Notes: generated from the sequence alone by a model not told the origin. Shown: positions 11,001 through 22,842, counted from the stretch's first letter. The stretch is DNA of 64,000 nucleotides from Asterias rubens (GCF_902459465.1 NC_047068.1:14655195-14719194); one strand, 5' to 3'. Translations and numbers: made by a program.

Positions 11001-13597
11001 GCTGAATAAAGATGCTTCATTTTACACTCAAGCAACCGTGTGCAGCATGATGTAAACCATTACACAATGCTATGTAAATAAATGGGTGGGTCTCAAAAAC
11101 ATAGATCCCAATAACTTGTAGACAAAAATATCAAGGGCTTTGAGATGCCCTCGGGTGTGATGAAGCACTGTGTAAGATTAAGAACTTCGTATTCATTGTA
11201 CTAAGCCTGGGCGACTAGTGCTACTAGTGTCGAAGTCGCGACTATTGATTGCTTAGTCGAGTCATGACTACCGTTTTTCAGCTACTCGGTTAATCGTGCC
11301 GACAGGACTACTAAAAAAATGGTGCCCACTCTGCTTGTTGAACCAATTGTGTCGCTCATGACTATTCACAAAACACAGTCAGACATCAATAACACAATCC
11401 TTCAATCCTTTCAGCAAGAATTTCACTCTATTGCGCCTGCGGCAAACAATTTGTTGCAATGCATCATGGGAATTAGTCGCCACTACTGTCAAAGACGCGG
11501 CTATTTAAGGAGCGACTAGTCAAGTAGTAAATTCCACTATTCGCTCAGGCCTAAATTAGTATTGTTACAATTTAAGAGAAAAAGAATACCTTGCGTCTGA
11601 GATTTTCATAGTAGGCTTGTGGTAATCTAATATCCCTTGGGTTGGGGGTCTGGCTGCATCCACGTCCAACTGCCACTACATACTTGAATGGTGTTGCTAT
11701 GTGATCTGAACCACTGTCTTCAGACTGAAACAAAGTAGGTAGAATATGTAGTTACATTGCCTGGCCTGTATGCTTTGTTTGTGAAAGGGTAAAGGCACCA
11801 AGGCATTTTTTCATTGGGAAAGAGTACCCTATGAGGAAATTGTCAATTTCTACTGGAGCATTTCAAGGGCACTAAGGTAATGACCAGGGGGCATGGACTG
11901 CGAAGTATCAGACCTGCATTGCAAAACATGAATTCTTATTGAAGTCCCAACTCAGCAGTTTTCACAGAATAACCATCAAATGACAGAGCACCAGGTTACA
12001 TATTATTAGTCTTTGTTTCATTTAACAAACGACTTTTATTGGTAGTTGCAATGGTAGCTTTACGATCCATTGCCAAAATTTCATTGGATGATCATAACCC
12101 TCCATCCTCATTGACCGTCGGGAGGATGTCCGAGGCCGTCACGATTCTTGTAACTATGGATGTTTCACGTCAAATTACCCACCATAAACATGTTTTCTTC
12201 TAACAGCTCATTTTCAAGTTCAGACAAGTCTTTAATGTTGAATATTGGTTCAGCTACACTTGTAGATTTTCCATGTTCAGCCATAGAAGGTGTGCTTCCA
12301 GCACCCTGACCCGAGTCATTCATAATCCTGTTTCTTTTTCCCTTGAATTGGGCAGAGTCAAGAGTTATTCGTCGGAAACTTGTCTGAGATCTAAGAATAA
12401 GAAAAAAATGTGTAAATCAGAAGTGAAAAGCATACAGAGGTGAATCTGAATGCAAAAAGTTCCAGATAGCAGTTGAGACAACACACCTCAAATCTAGATG
12501 ATGATATAAAAAATTAAGGATTATCTTAATTAAAGAAGATGTGTTAATAGATTTGTATTAACCCCTTGCATGTGCGTTAATTGTGCGTCACCCTGGTCAC
12601 ATGCGGTGACTGATGCCACGCTCACCATGTTGGCGGTCAATAGGTTTATTTGTAAACGCTGCGTCGCCTGCGCACTTCACTTAATAACACACGTTGACAT
12701 TGACCACCAAAATGGCGCATCCAAGATTGTTCTGATGATGACGTCAGGTGAATTGGGTGATTGGGTCAATAGCCAAGCCTCCTCATTTCAGGGCCTACAC
12801 TATTACCACAGAACTACAAAAACAGTGGCAGTGCCCCAGACTGTTTGAAGCCACTATACACTTTCGGTCCAGAAAAAAAAATTCACAGGTTTGTTATTTA
12901 ATATAAAAGTTGTGCACACGAAGTGTGGGACTTGGACAATTACTGGTTACCGAAAGTGTATAATGGCTTTAAATAACTTTCTGGTCGCAAAATTGGATTA
13001 CAATAAAAAAGTTAAAACAGTTTAAATGTTTTGAATTTAATGTCTTTATCTTATTTATTTATTAAAAGTTATTATAATTTATAAAGTTTAGGGTTAGCAT
13101 GGTTTTACTTTTTACCAGTTTAAAAATTAATTACAAAAATCGTGTATGAACACTTACTTACAGTTACACTACAGATTAAACATTTAAAACATTAAAACAG
13201 TCACATTTCACAAAACACTCGGTGCAAATAGGCCTAACCTTGCTTTTTTGACGGTCTGCCGGTACTTTTATATTATGTCTATGCATCATGGTCACATGTT
13301 GTTTGTGTCGTCTGCTAAAAAGTTCACTACCGATAATGGTGCGTCTTGTCTTGTTGTCATACTGCTTTTTAAAAGAAAATACTAACTTTGGTACAAAACA
13401 TGTTTAAGTTTTGGTAAAAAAGGGATAGAATGTTAATTAAATAAATAAATTAAAACGCTTAAACAACGTGTTTACAATTGTTTGTGGCTTTTGTCTACTA
13501 CTACTACATACTAGTATGGTACTTATAGAATACATAATTCAGTATATAGTCGCAATTTAAAATGTGCGCCTGTATTATTTACTTACTCAGCAGTCAT
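8065..13597 (-). CDS. RRM-domain RNA-binding protein, family not recognised
   Basis: Seven exons on the minus strand: 13597-13587, 12390-12183, 11724-11590, 10927-10244, 9598-9438, 8661-8594 and 8117-8065. All introns are GT-AG and phases are compatible, giving 439 residues; the last exon is the least certain. The N-terminal 350 residues are hydrophilic and probably disordered, with Ser-rich blocks and a basic [10 protein letters not shown] stretch that could be a nuclear localisation signal. Residues about 353-425 form one RRM: RNP2-like LIQLDSL, RNP1-like GIAFVRF, and the helix after it in exon 6. RRMs bind single-stranded RNA, so an RNA-regulatory role is inferred. I cannot assign an orthologue. 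Its start codon is 86 bp from that of COX19 on the other strand, so the two probably share a promoter. Introns hold several MITEs. Confidence 0.85.
8205..8530 (+). mobile_element. tRNA-derived SINE
   Basis: The head carries an A-box-like TGGCCGAGTAGTTAAGAGC and a B-box-like GGGTTAGAATTC. The body follows with GAGCAAGATACTTTACTATAA and the AAGCGCATTGATACAG type of 3' region shared with other copies in the window. It lies just upstream of the terminal RRM-gene exon in that gene's last intron. Confidence 0.75.
9213..9403. mobile_element. MITE with internal ACCAAAATGG hairpin
   Basis: It starts TATTGACCC and ends GGGTCAATA. Internal inverted copies of CATTTTGGTGGTCAATA form a hairpin. The same element occurs at 12556-12772 (opposite orientation) and 43536-43788. 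It is in an RRM-gene intron. Confidence 0.7.
11202..11553. mobile_element. MITE with GCCTGGGCGACTAGTG termini
   Basis: Left end TAAGCCTGGGCGACTAGTG and right end, read inverted, TAGGCCTGAGCGAATAGTG. GACTAGTC-type motifs repeat inside. The ends resemble hAT-type non-autonomous elements, but I could not find a clean 8-bp target duplication, so the class is uncertain. It lies in the intron between RRM-gene exons 3 and 4. Confidence 0.65.
12556..12772. mobile_element. MITE, same family as 9213-9403, inverted
   Basis: Shares CCACCAAAATGGCGCATCC, GTCAATAGGTTTA and terminal GGGTCAATA with the copies at 9.2 and 43.6 kb. An open frame of 92 codons overlapping it is a by-product of the repeat. Confidence 0.7.
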
Positions 13598-13683
13598 GCA
13601 GCAGGCTATGGGGTTCAAAGGTCACACGTACACTAAACTTCGGGAGTTCAATCGTAGAGAGGTTGCCAAACTCAATATGCAAG
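13598..13683. promoter_or_regulatory. Head-to-head promoter of the RRM gene and COX19
   Basis: Only 86 bp separate the start codon of the minus-strand RRM gene (13597) from that of COX19 (13684). Transcription must therefore begin inside each other's 5' region or within this gap. Compact divergent promoters are common for nuclear genes of mitochondrial proteins. No TATA box stands out. The assignment is from gene geometry. Confidence 0.7.
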
Positions 13684-16138
13684 ATGTCTGCTATGAATTT
13701 TGGACAAAAGAGCTTCAAACCTCGACCACCTGAAAAGGGCAGCTTTCCTTTGGATCACGATGGTAACTGTTCTATTGTTCAATGTTTACGAAAATATTAC
13801 TGTAAATCGGTGTAAAGCTGTCCTTCTTGTGCGTGGGACGATCGACTCTCGATCGAGCGCCCCAAAATGCTCAGCTCCGGAGTCATTCCGCCCTCAAGCG
13901 TCAAGTATTAATTTTATTATAATATATAATACTTTTTCCAAGTTTTGCTTGAAATCACCAGCAGAACTGTTGCTTTACCCCCATGCTTGAAACCATAAAC
14001 AAACACTAAAAATGAAATATCGTAAACAGTGTGTTTGTAAATTGTATTGTTTTGTCTGGACTCATAGTATAAAAAAAGGAGTAACTGGGGCTCTGTTTCA
14101 TCAGTGTTTGCATGTGTTTGTGTAGACACTACTTATTTTTTAACAAGAATTGCTATAAAAGTTAAGTATATAGGCCTGCATTTGTGGGGTACCGGTCACT
14201 TCGGCACCTTGCAAACTCGGCACCTTGCAAACTCCGCACCCACAACCTCGGCACTTTGCAAACTCGTCACCCACAAACTCGGCACATGTACAAATACAAA
14301 CTCGGCACTCAGTTGAAAAAGTTCAATTTTCACACTGTGTGGTGTTATATCAGTCCCACCATCATAGTCCCATAAAAAGCTTGATTCTGTGCCGAGTTTG
14401 TTTGGTGCCGACATTCTTGGTGCCGAATGGGTGCCGAGTGGGTGCCGAGTGTGCAAGGTGCCGAGTTTGCAAGGTGCCGAGTTTGCCGGTGCCGACTTTG
14501 CGAGGTGCCGAAGTGTCCGGTATTCATTTTGTGCATGCATTTTATGTGAAAGAAAAATTAAAATGACTGAGGTGAGCAAAGGACAGAGCCCCTGTATTCT
14601 GTAAAGCCCCGTTCATACTTCCTGGGAATGCGAATGCGAAGCAAATTAGATGTGAATTTGACGCCACAACTCTCCTTTTGCAACGTATTCGCAAGTGAAT
14701 TGAGCAGAGTTGAATTGAACTGCTGTGAATTATTTGTTGCGAATTTGTGACGTCAACATACGGATGAACCAGGTTTTACTGGGTCTAGTTTTCGTCTTGA
14801 TTATGGACTTTGGTTTGTTGAGGATCGGAATAACAAGCTGGAATTGAGTTATATAAAATTGTATATATTAAATTTTATTACTTTTGTTGTCTTATTTCTC
14901 CTTCTGTCGTCCCACACAGCATCAAAACACACACAATGTCAACACATCAAAAGAACACAACTCAGTTCCATGAAGCTCAATTTTGTTTAGGACAATTCTC
15001 TGTTTCTATTTAATTCAGCTTGGCCTAGTCTATATCAACTGATCAATGACAATTTAATTTTTAAAGGTACTTTATAAACAGTCAGATGCTGCGAAGCTTT
15101 CCACTAAATACTAGTGAATTTATGTGTGATATTTAGCCCCAACAGATACAAATCTAAGTTGAGTTTTTTACTTTTAAATCTTTGTCTGCAATGAATAAAC
15201 AAATAAACAAATTCCAGGCCAAGGAGTGTTAAAGCTCTGTTTGTTTTTTAACTAGATATTTCATAATATATGACCTCCTTCCTCCCCTCCCTTATTATTC
15301 TTCTTAGTAATCTTTCCCAGTTTGCAGGGTGTTCTGTAGTTACTTTCAGTTCAAGTCTGTTTACAAATGTACTGTTCATTGCAGGTGAATGCAAGAAGTT
15401 TAAACAGCTTTTTATGGAGTGCCTAAGAACAAATAAAGGCGATAACAAGAAATGTCGTCTCGAAACCAAGGATTACTTGCAGTGCAGGATGGAAAGGTAT
15501 AGCATTTAATCTTTATTAAATATGTAATAACGTATGGTTTATAGTTTTGTTTGTTTCCTTTTTCATTAGTGGCCAACTGCCAAATTATAAACTGGCACCT
15601 TTGTTGGTTGTATCAAGATAAAAGGCCCATACCCCACCAAATTATTGGTTTAATTGTAGAGAAATTCGATTAGTTCTTCATGTTACAAATCATTATTTGA
15701 ATGTTTCTGGAAGATGATATTCATTCAATTTGTGAGAAATTTATGCGTCTATAATTTATCAGTCAACGAGTAGTACAGGCTTGTCGAGACCAGCAAATTA
15801 AGAAATCACTACGTCCGTGAAAGAAGTTAATAACGAGGAAGCCCCTCGATCCACTAAGTGAAAGTAGTTGTCTCCCAAGCTCAGAAAATATACTCTTCGG
15901 TAGTAGATTGAATAACAAGACAAGTTCTCAAAGAACATAATCTACACAGCAAAGAATGACGTTACCGCAAACCAAATATCCATTTATCATTTAAATTAAT
16001 AGAGGGCCTACATTATTTATTTTATGAATGAAATTTTGTTTTGTTTTGTCCACTAGTGACCTTATGGTAAAAGAGCCTTGGAAGAAGCTTGGGTTTGCGG
16101 ATCTTGAATCAAAGAAAGAGAACAATGGCCAGCAATGA
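13684..16138 (+). CDS. COX19: COX19, twin CX9C cytochrome c oxidase assembly factor
   Basis: Three exons, 13684-13762, 15385-15496 and 16057-16138, with GT-AG introns and matching phases, give 90 residues, the same length as human COX19. The N-terminus ([20 protein letters not shown]) and the PLDH motif are characteristic of the family. Twin CX9C motifs lie at Cys29/Cys39 and Cys50/Cys60, and the tail contains [14 protein letters not shown]19 is a soluble intermembrane-space and cytosolic protein, imported and oxidised by the MIA pathway, and acts in copper homeostasis and cytochrome c oxidase biogenesis. It shares an 86-bp head-to-head region with the RRM gene. Intron 1 (1.6 kb) holds two MITEs. 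Identification is secure. Confidence 0.96.
14191..14521. mobile_element. Inverted-repeat element built of GTGCCGAGTTTGCAAG repeats
   Basis: The left arm (14191-14312) is a run of CTCGGCACCTTGCAAA variants. The right arm (14388-14521) carries the reverse complement, GTGCCGAGTTTGCAAG variants. The outer ends ACCGGTCACTTCGGCACCT and its inverse near 14503-14521 match. The roughly 75-bp centre contains AAAAAGTTCAATTTTCAC. The arms fold into a long hairpin. Several overlapping open frames here are artefacts of the repeat. It sits in COX19 intron 1. Confidence 0.85.
14603..14775. mobile_element. Partial MITE, CGTTCATACTTCCTG family
   Basis: Shares AAGCCC(C/G)GTTCATACTTCC, GCGAATGCGA and the ATTCGCAAG-GAATTGAGCA core with the complete element at 38488-38644. 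The right inverted end has decayed. Confidence 0.6.
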
Positions 16139-17203
16139 ACAGCGAGGGTGCCAGATATCGCTGTTCTCTGCCATTTGGTCCAACAACCTCAAAGGGAACT
16201 GTATATTGTCTCTCTGTGATTTATCCATTGACGAGTTCGGTTTTTTAAATGCATTACGCATGTGAACTAGAGCAATGATGGTGGCCGGCAGGAGGCAGAT
16301 CAAATGAAACGGAGGAGAGAACTCAGAAGACCATATTCATAATCAAACTGAGTTGGATGAACGGAAATATCTGGTTAAATGAAATTAGCACTCACTCCCC
16401 TCCATGCTACAAATGGAAAACTTTCAACCAATGGTTTGATTGTGAGAGGACAGAGAACTGTGGCGACTTGACAGAAGATGTATCCATCAAGCACTCCAAC
16501 GACCAGCTTGACGATCTCGTGGCGACTCTTGTAAGACTAGGGCAATTTGCAAATATAGGGCAAACTTAATATCAATAGAGTTGGGCCATCCAAGGTGTAA
16601 AGGCCCGGGCACGCAGGCCTCGATAACAAGAACAATAATGAGAATTGAGAATGTTAACAATGCATGCCCTCGATTGGTTATTCTGCATGGAGCATTTCAA
16701 CCGATAGAGTTCGTTCTCCTTGGGTCGTGATTGTTTTCGTTATCGCCGCCGTGTGACTTGGCCAACTTAAGTAGTTGGGCTGGCGGTCAAACTTGAGTGT
16801 TAAGGCCAACTACTTAAGTTGGGATGGAATATCTTTATTCTTTACATAAAATTTGACTCCCAAAATAGTATCATTGCAATGGTTCAATATCAGCTCTTAT
16901 ACACGTAAATCATGATTGGCATTAAGAATCTCTCTGACACTGATTATTGAAGAATCTTATTTTTATTATGATTCAAAACTCTTTTAAGTCCAATATTTTT
17001 GAAGTGAGAGCTCATAAAAAAGTTGGTTCAACCAGACTACATTAAAACATGTCTTAAAAAAGAGAAAAGTTTCATTGGAGCAAAATCGTTTCTTTTATTG
17101 TAAATCATTTTACAATTTTTAAGAAAACTGTAACAAGATGTATGATATTTTAACAATATAAAGTAATAGACCAGAAGGGAAACCGAGTGGTTGATTCTTC
17201 ATA
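16139..17203. other. 3' flank of COX19
   Basis: Contains the COX19 3' UTR and a degenerate inverted element around 16.60-16.76 kb that resembles the MITE at 28240-28403 (shared cues AACAATAA, ATTGGTT, TTCTC(C/T)TTGGG(A/T)CGTGATTGTT). No gene. The 70-codon open frame at 16357 has no support. Confidence 0.45.
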
Positions 17204-19394
17204 GGGTCATTCCGTGTCAAATCAACCAGTGGTCCCCAGGTGACCCTCTCAGATTTTGATGAAACTTCATCAGAATGATTGGATGTTGCAAAAATGAACA
17301 CATACAAAAAAGCTAAGTCATATTCCATGTCGTTTTCGAGATATGACCGTTTGAAATTTGGCCGAGGCGGCCATTTTGTGCTCGCGCGAGACGCGAAAAG
17401 TGATTTTTGTGATAATTTCCGACTTTGAAAGCTCATAATTTAATTATTGTACCAGGTAGAGAGCTCAAATTCAGTATTCCATCTTACTTTTTGCCAAATT
17501 TCATGAATCTGCACTCAATTTAAATGTATTTCCTTTAATTTTCTAGTTATGGTCACCCAAAGTAGGCACTTTAATCAGCCGAAAATGTTTTTTGTGATTT
17601 TTGGGGTCACCCTGTGCCCACATGAGGGGTCAAATAAATCCTATATTCCCTAGGTATTATCTATGGGTGCATGTTTATACCCATAAGCAATTATAAGCTC
17701 ACCAATGCAATAATTTAGAAATAGCATGGGCCCAAAGTTGGTTCCAGCCAGAAAAAGGTCAAAAAGACCCCGCCCGTCTTGACCCCGGTTGACCCCGCGA
17801 TCAATTGAAATGTTTTTTGAAATTGATACCAGTTAAACATATATATTATATCTACTTATACACCAATTTTCAGCTTTGGCACTCAACTCCTTCATGGTGT
17901 GGTGGCAATTTGAATATTATATGTTTTTGGCACATTTTAATGTAATATCATACAGTATACATGTACATGTACATTCATGTACACATGTACAATACATGGT
18001 AAAATATGTTTGAAGCTTGTGTAACTTATTTTTTTCTGGCTAGCAAAAAAGTAAGTTTATTTGTGTTATTGTTTTTAGAAATGGGTTGATGATGCATGTT
18101 TTTAACTGCAATAAATAATTTAAGGCAGGTACCACGAAGTGCTGCAAAATTCTCCCATAACACACAAAATATTGGAACCATACCCCAGTATGGAACCATA
18201 CCCCAGTGTACCGTGTGTAGTTTCACTTGAAACATGGATCAAACCACACAATACAAATTAAATCTGCCAGTACTTAACACTAACTATCTGTCATATTCTT
18301 CTCTGGTTTTAACCCAACCCCAGTCCCCTTTGTTTCCTCCATGCTATGTTTATGCTGGTTAAACTTTCCAATCACATGGTCACTTCATTTGCATATTAAA
18401 CGCTGGTATTACTTTCCATACACTACTTTTTTAGAACAATACTTCTCTAATGTGTATCACATGCAAACACTCATTTCTCAAACAAAATATATGTACTTGT
18501 GTATCACGCAGACACCACAGATGCCAATGCGTTGATGTTACTTTTTGCTAGCCAGAAAAAATAAGTTACACAAGCTTCAAACATATATTACCATGTATTG
18601 TATGTGTACATGAATGTACATGTACATGTACACTGTATGATATTACATTAAAATGTGCCAAAAACATATAACATTCAAATTGCCACCACACCATGAAGGA
18701 GTTGAGTGCCAAAGCTGAAAATTGGTGTATAAGTAGATATAATATATATGTTTAACTGGTATCAATTTCAAAAAACATTTCAATTGATCGCGGGGTCAAC
18801 CGGGGTCAAGACGGGCGGGGTCTTTTTGACCTTTTTCTGGCTGGAACCAACTTTGGGCCCATGCTATTTCTAAATTATTGCATTGGTGAGCTTATAATTG
18901 CTTATGGGTATAAACATGCACCCATAGATAATACCTAGGGAATATAGGATTTATTTGACCCCTCATCTGGGCACAGGGTGACCCCAAAAATCACAAAAAA
19001 CATTTTTGGCTGATTAAAGTGCCTGTTTTAGGTGACCATAACTAGAAAATTAAAGGAGATACATCTAAATTGAGTGCAGATTCATGAAATTTGGCAAGAA
19101 GTAAGATGGAATACCAAATTTGAGCTCTCTACCTGGTACAATAATTAAATTATGAGCTTTCAAAGTCGGAAATTATCAAAAAAAATCACTTTTCGCGTCC
19201 CGCGCGAGCACAAAATGGCCGCCTCGACCAAATTTCAATGGGTCATATCTCGAAAACGACATGGAGTATGACTTAGCTTTTTTGTATGTGTTCATTTGAG
19301 CCACACTCAATCATTCTGATGAAGTTTCATCAAAATCTGAGGGGGTCACCTGGGAACTTTTCTGAAAACTGGTTGATTTGACACGGAATGACCC
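17204..19394. mobile_element. 2.2-kb foldback (long inverted-repeat) element
   Basis: Starts GGGTCATTCCGTGTCAAATC and ends with its exact inverse, GATTTGACACGGAATGACCC. The left arm runs from 17204 to about 18050 and the right from about 18541 to 19394. The arms are some 0.85 kb each and highly similar with small indels, including matching runs around the GATCAATTGAAATG segment and the TGTACATGTAC palindrome. A unique centre of about 490 bp contains a short duplication of GGAACCATACCCCAGT. CATA flanks both ends (17200-17203 and 19395-19398), a candidate 4-bp target duplication. No transposase is visible. It lies between the convergent COX19 and TEFM genes. Confidence 0.9.
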
Positions 19395-19661
19395 CATACA
19401 TTGTCTGCTAAACAAAGAAAATTTGACTAGTGCATGAGTTGAACCTGCGACTTCCAAATTAACAAGCCAGCGCTCCAGAGATGTTACAGGAGTGACATGT
19501 GACTGATCACAACGTGTTCCCTCTCCTGCTGCTTCCCAGGTTGTATCGTAAAGTTGAGTGTGATCCCTGGCTACACAGCAGTTACAAGTTGAATGGCTTA
19601 TGCCTGGCATCCCATGAACAAAGGTATTGTCAAAATGGGAAGACCGCCAATATTCGGGATA

Positions 19662-19765
19662 CATGGCTAAGTTGGTGGAGCGCCTGCATATTAATCTCAA
19701 AGTGGCAGATTAAAAACTTGCTCTAGTTAGTAAATTTTTCCTAGTTCAACCCAAAATACTTTTTG
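19662..19765 (+). mobile_element. tRNA-derived SINE fragment
   Basis: GCTAAGTTGGTGGAGCGCC is A-box-like. The following TGCATATTAATC and TAGTTCAACCCAAAATA tail match the type seen at 34.8 and 54.5 kb. Flanking sequence 19.50-19.65 kb resembles 62.95-63.12 kb (TGATCCCTGGCTA, CAGTTACA, TTGAATGGCTT). Confidence 0.5.
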
Positions 19766-19888
19766 CAATGATAAGGTTTGTCTTAGTTAACCTCTTTGTG
19801 TCGATGCATACATGTATGTACCACTGTTTGTTGAAGGATTGAAATATCAGATATTCTATTATTAAAAAAATGCGTTTCCTCGGCTGAA

Positions 19889-22842
19889 TTACGTCTTGCC
19901 CACCATCAAGTCAAAGAAGGCTATTGCCTGTAGCAAGCAGTTCGAGAGATGCTCCCTCTCATGTTTAGTCGCATTGTGAAAAATATCTGCATCCTCATCA
20001 GCTATCCGCACTGAGGGGTCATGACCTTCTGACCCCCTGTCGACCCCCTCTCGGATTAGATTAGAGACCAATTCCTGTCCACTCATCCGGACCCCTCTAA
20101 CCTGCAGGTTAAAGTGACGACCGATCTGCAACTGGGGTATTGAGATGGCATGCAGGGTACCGGTGTCTGCCGAGTCATGATTCAGGGAGGTGTACAGCAT
20201 GCATTCCATAGTCCGCTGGAAGAGAAACATCGGGAAGGTTGACTTGTTGGCATTACTGTAGGATTTATGCTGAAGGACGTACAGATCTGGCTTGGGCATT
20301 TCACTTATTGTCTCTGTAATCTGTTTTGAAGAAAATGGAACAAAAATCTTGTCACTATAACTTCTAACTTGCACACACTTGATACAAGACAAACTTTGGG
20401 GTAAAATAACAAACTTGTGAAAAAAAACTATCCTTTGGATTTGGTGGAAATAATTTCTCTTCATTTCCAAACAATTGTTTACCAAATTTTAGTAACCAAA
20501 TAGAATTCTGCTGCACAGACACCCTTCATATAGTCTGCTCAGAACTAAAAGGTTTTTCATGCAATTTGTATCGGTTTCATAATTTGCATTTGCATGCTTA
20601 TGAGCTCCTAGTCAATTGGGTTTATTGGTTAAAAGTTCTCTTAAAGTAATTGGTGAAAAGAAACGTGTCTTGGTTCTGATTTGTGTTTCATGAGCACTTT
20701 ACCCCAGGGGTGAGAGTCATTACTAACAAAAAAGTCTGAAACTTCGATACAAATTCATAGGTATGTTGAAATATTGGCATTTCTACTGTTTGGTAACCCC
20801 TGGGGTTATAGATTCCATAGAGCTTTTGGAAACAGTATCCAAAACACCAGAGAAGTAGACAAATGAGCAGGTATTCTTTATTTGTGGACAAAAATATGTC
20901 TGATTTTCTTCACCAGGCCGACATAAAAAGACTGAATTCAGCCAAAAGACTGAACAATCTCATCCCTGAATACATCTAACACAATTTAATGACTATGGAC
21001 ACTTGAATAAGTGAACCTTATACACTCAGCTGACAATATGATACTTACGATCTTAAGGTAGGATGGAGGGTCCCACTTGCCGGATGTAATGCCAACAATA
21101 TCCTTCAATCTCCACTCCCCAACCCATCGATCTTTGCTCACGTGAACCCAACTAATATGTTTCAGTCCAATGTCCACTGCCACTACATCTTTCACTGCCT
21201 GCAAGGGAAAATAGAATTCATCCAGTATTTATGCATTACTAAAAAAACAAGTAAAGATGTCTCCTTGTTCAGGAGAAAGATTTAACTTTGTAATGTACCA
21301 TCTGTTCTGATGAAAGTGAAAGACCAGCTTTAAAGAAGATCAAATTCAGTTTTTCTAACCTTAAAGGGGTGTGAAATTTGTTGGTACTCTTTAGAGCAAA
21401 AAGAAAACATCATCATCTGACAGCCAAAGCAAATCGGTCTGTACATCCCAAAAGAGAAATGTTGCACCATTCACTTCTGTTTTGATTGAGCATCATATTT
21501 AGTATCAGACTGAACATCCTTTGTAGAAAAATGTACACAAAATAAATTTGAAATGAGAAATCTTAGAAGACTGTTGGGATTTCGACAAAAAGTTTCATTT
21601 GAAGTTAGAGACTTTCCCAAATACCATAAGGACTGGTTTCTATCGGAAAATTAGGGGATCACAAAACTGAATTCGGGGGTCCCTATTAAAAAAATTGTAT
21701 TTCACCTTGAACAAGGTTTTTAATCTTAAAATGATGTCTCCCATCCTTTCCATAGTTCATGAAATCCATCCAGAGGTCACTCGGACAACTGGGCAGGCTA
21801 ACAAAACCTGGTGTATATTTATTGTTCTTGGTCCCATATTTACCTCTATCCTACTATTAGCTATTCCTATTTTGTCGTTTTTTGACCCATCACGTTTTGC
21901 TACATCTACTTCCAATGGCGGCCTCATTATTCCCCTGCAGATTGTCTGTAACCGTTGTGTTCCAATACCGGGCACTTGCAGGAGATCAGCTACACTAGCA
22001 AAGGGCCCGTGCTCTTCTCTGTGTGATGAGATATGCCTCGCGATATAAGAGGAGACATGTCTTGTCGAAGCTAGCTCTGTCACTGAAGCTGTGTTAACAA
22101 ACTTTAGAATGCTGGCAGCGTCTTCATCGATATGGTTATTGCTGGTATTGTTCGTTTCTGTGGATTTTATCTCGGGGCGTACAGCACAACTACTTAAAGA
22201 CACTGCTGGTTCACGTTGACCAGCTTGCTGACAAAACTGTCGCAACCACCTGGTGCCCAATACCTACAAGAGGAAAAAAGAAAGCATTCAATTTAAACAA
22301 AGGCGATTGGGCTCTGTAGTACGTGTTATTCTGTCATGCGGCAACAATTGCAAACTACCCCGCACCCCCACGGTACCTTTTGTTCTTGCCTATGAATGAT
22401 GGTGATGATGGGCGTTGCTCATTCTTTTAGTTTTTCATGGAATGTTTTGATGCACGGCCAGGCATTTATTTTTAATAATTTATAATAAATATAAATACTT
22501 TATTATTAAAAATAGGGGGGCCTACTATTTATTTAATTTGTCTGAGTGAAATATTGTTTTCAAGGCCGGTCTTTTTAGGCAGATTCCGGATAAATATAAA
22601 TACTTCCAAGTACACCCAATGGTTCAGCTAATTAATATAATATTAAAATAATAGCTAGGCTAGACTATTGGAATTATCAATTATTTCATGCGTATTGAAA
22701 CCTGACCGGAAATTGGGCACAGTGAGAAACCTCTTCAAATATTTGACCGATAGTATATTATGACTATCCTAAGCTGTGTTTGGTCCGTGTTTTCTTCAGC
22801 AACACATACCTGTATCAAGATGTCGGTACGTCGATAAAACAT
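19889..22842 (-). CDS. TEFM: TEFM, mitochondrial transcription elongation factor
   Basis: Four minus-strand exons (22842-22810, 22263-21844, 21198-21049, 20320-19889) with GT-AG introns, all breaking between codons, give 344 residues; human TEFM has 360. The N-terminus (MFYRRTDILIQ, then WLRQF) is basic and amphipathic, as expected of a mitochondrial import sequence. Residues about 63-125 form the helix-hairpin-helix region with VPGIG. From residue 152 comes the RNase H-like fold with VAVDIGLKHISWVHV, followed by MPKPDLYVLQ and a C-terminal LLQAIAFFDLMV helix. TEFM binds mitochondrial RNA polymerase and the transcript, and raises processivity. The resolvase-like fold is known to be catalytically inactive in the family. 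Only about 1.8 kb separates its start from that of the divergent ABCA gene. Confidence 0.94.

Noticed and set aside
14196..14604. Several overlapping open frames of 63-127 codons
   Set aside because: All arise from the GTGCCGA repeats, which leave frames open by composition.
16357..16569. 70-codon open frame downstream of COX19
   Set aside because: It lies in the 3' flank, starts after the COX19 stop, and shows no similarity I recognise.
19311..19700. 129-codon minus-strand open frame
   Set aside because: It spans the right arm of the foldback element and adjacent SINE-like sequence and has no domain or splice support.
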